From Rhodobiaceae bacterium (GTDB lineage: Bacteria > Pseudomonadota > Alphaproteobacteria > RS24): a DNA stretch of 5,162 nucleotides. Where the stretch lies: assembly GCA_002689195.1 (NCBI GenBank), contig NZFC01000015.1, forward strand, positions 1-5,162, written 5' to 3'. The notes under the pieces are model-generated. The model was not told the origin of the DNA, did no database searches, and was given only the letters and a program-made list of their open reading frames with translations. This document shows, one piece after another, positions 5,132 through 5,162 of this stretch (positions are counted from its first letter, which is position 1; every line of letters begins with the position of its first letter). A program made the position numbers and the translations under genes.

Positions 5132-5162
5132 CAATCAGCCTAGGAAACAGTGCCGGAGCGGG

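Noticed and set aside
1..5162. CRISPR arrays, insertion sequences, toxin-antitoxin or phage genes
   Set aside because: No regularly spaced repeats, transposase motifs, terminal inverted repeats or small paired genes could be found on either strand.

Overview
The window looks like an ordinary chromosomal stretch of a moderately GC-rich alphaproteobacterium. The evidence for the group is indirect. A small heat-shock gene sits behind a ROSE-type RNA thermometer (best known from rhizobia and relatives), there is a TTAA-N7-TTAA site of the CtrA kind, and the family variants of the genes fit. There are no mobile-element genes, CRISPR arrays or rRNA genes, and codon use looks uniform across the five protein genes.

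Layout. Bases 36-110 hold a tRNA-Val(GAC) gene on the minus strand, with its promoter just upstream. Divergent from it, 252-1163 (+) encodes an N-formylglutamate amidohydrolase family protein. After a 25-base gap, 1189-1986 (+) encodes a HisN-type histidinol-phosphatase of the inositol-monophosphatase superfamily; the pair is probably one transcript. Converging on it, 2020-2991 (-) encodes an alpha/beta hydrolase of the lysophospholipase (PldB-like) type. A 133-base AT-rich divergent region (2992-3124) separates that gene from 3125-4489 (+), a sodium:neurotransmitter-symporter (NSS/LeuT-like) transporter. A 201-base gap then carries T-tract direct repeats, a consensus heat-shock sigma-32 promoter and a structured 5' leader. 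It leads into 4691-5131 (+), an Hsp20/IbpA-class small heat-shock protein. The last 31 bases hold nothing I can recognise.

How the genes relate. The first pair touches histidine metabolism from both ends: HisN makes histidinol in biosynthesis, while N-formylglutamate amidohydrolase is classically the last step of one histidine degradation route. Whether they cooperate is not shown by the sequence. The hydrolase and transporter share only a divergent control region. The small heat-shock gene has the clearest regulatory logic in the window: sigma-32 transcription at high temperature, plus a leader whose last hairpin hides the ribosome-binding site through a conserved UUGCU anti-Shine-Dalgarno strand and should open on heating. 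I see no convincing undescribed system. The most informative pieces are the two-layer heat-shock control region and several small repeats and palindromes between genes.
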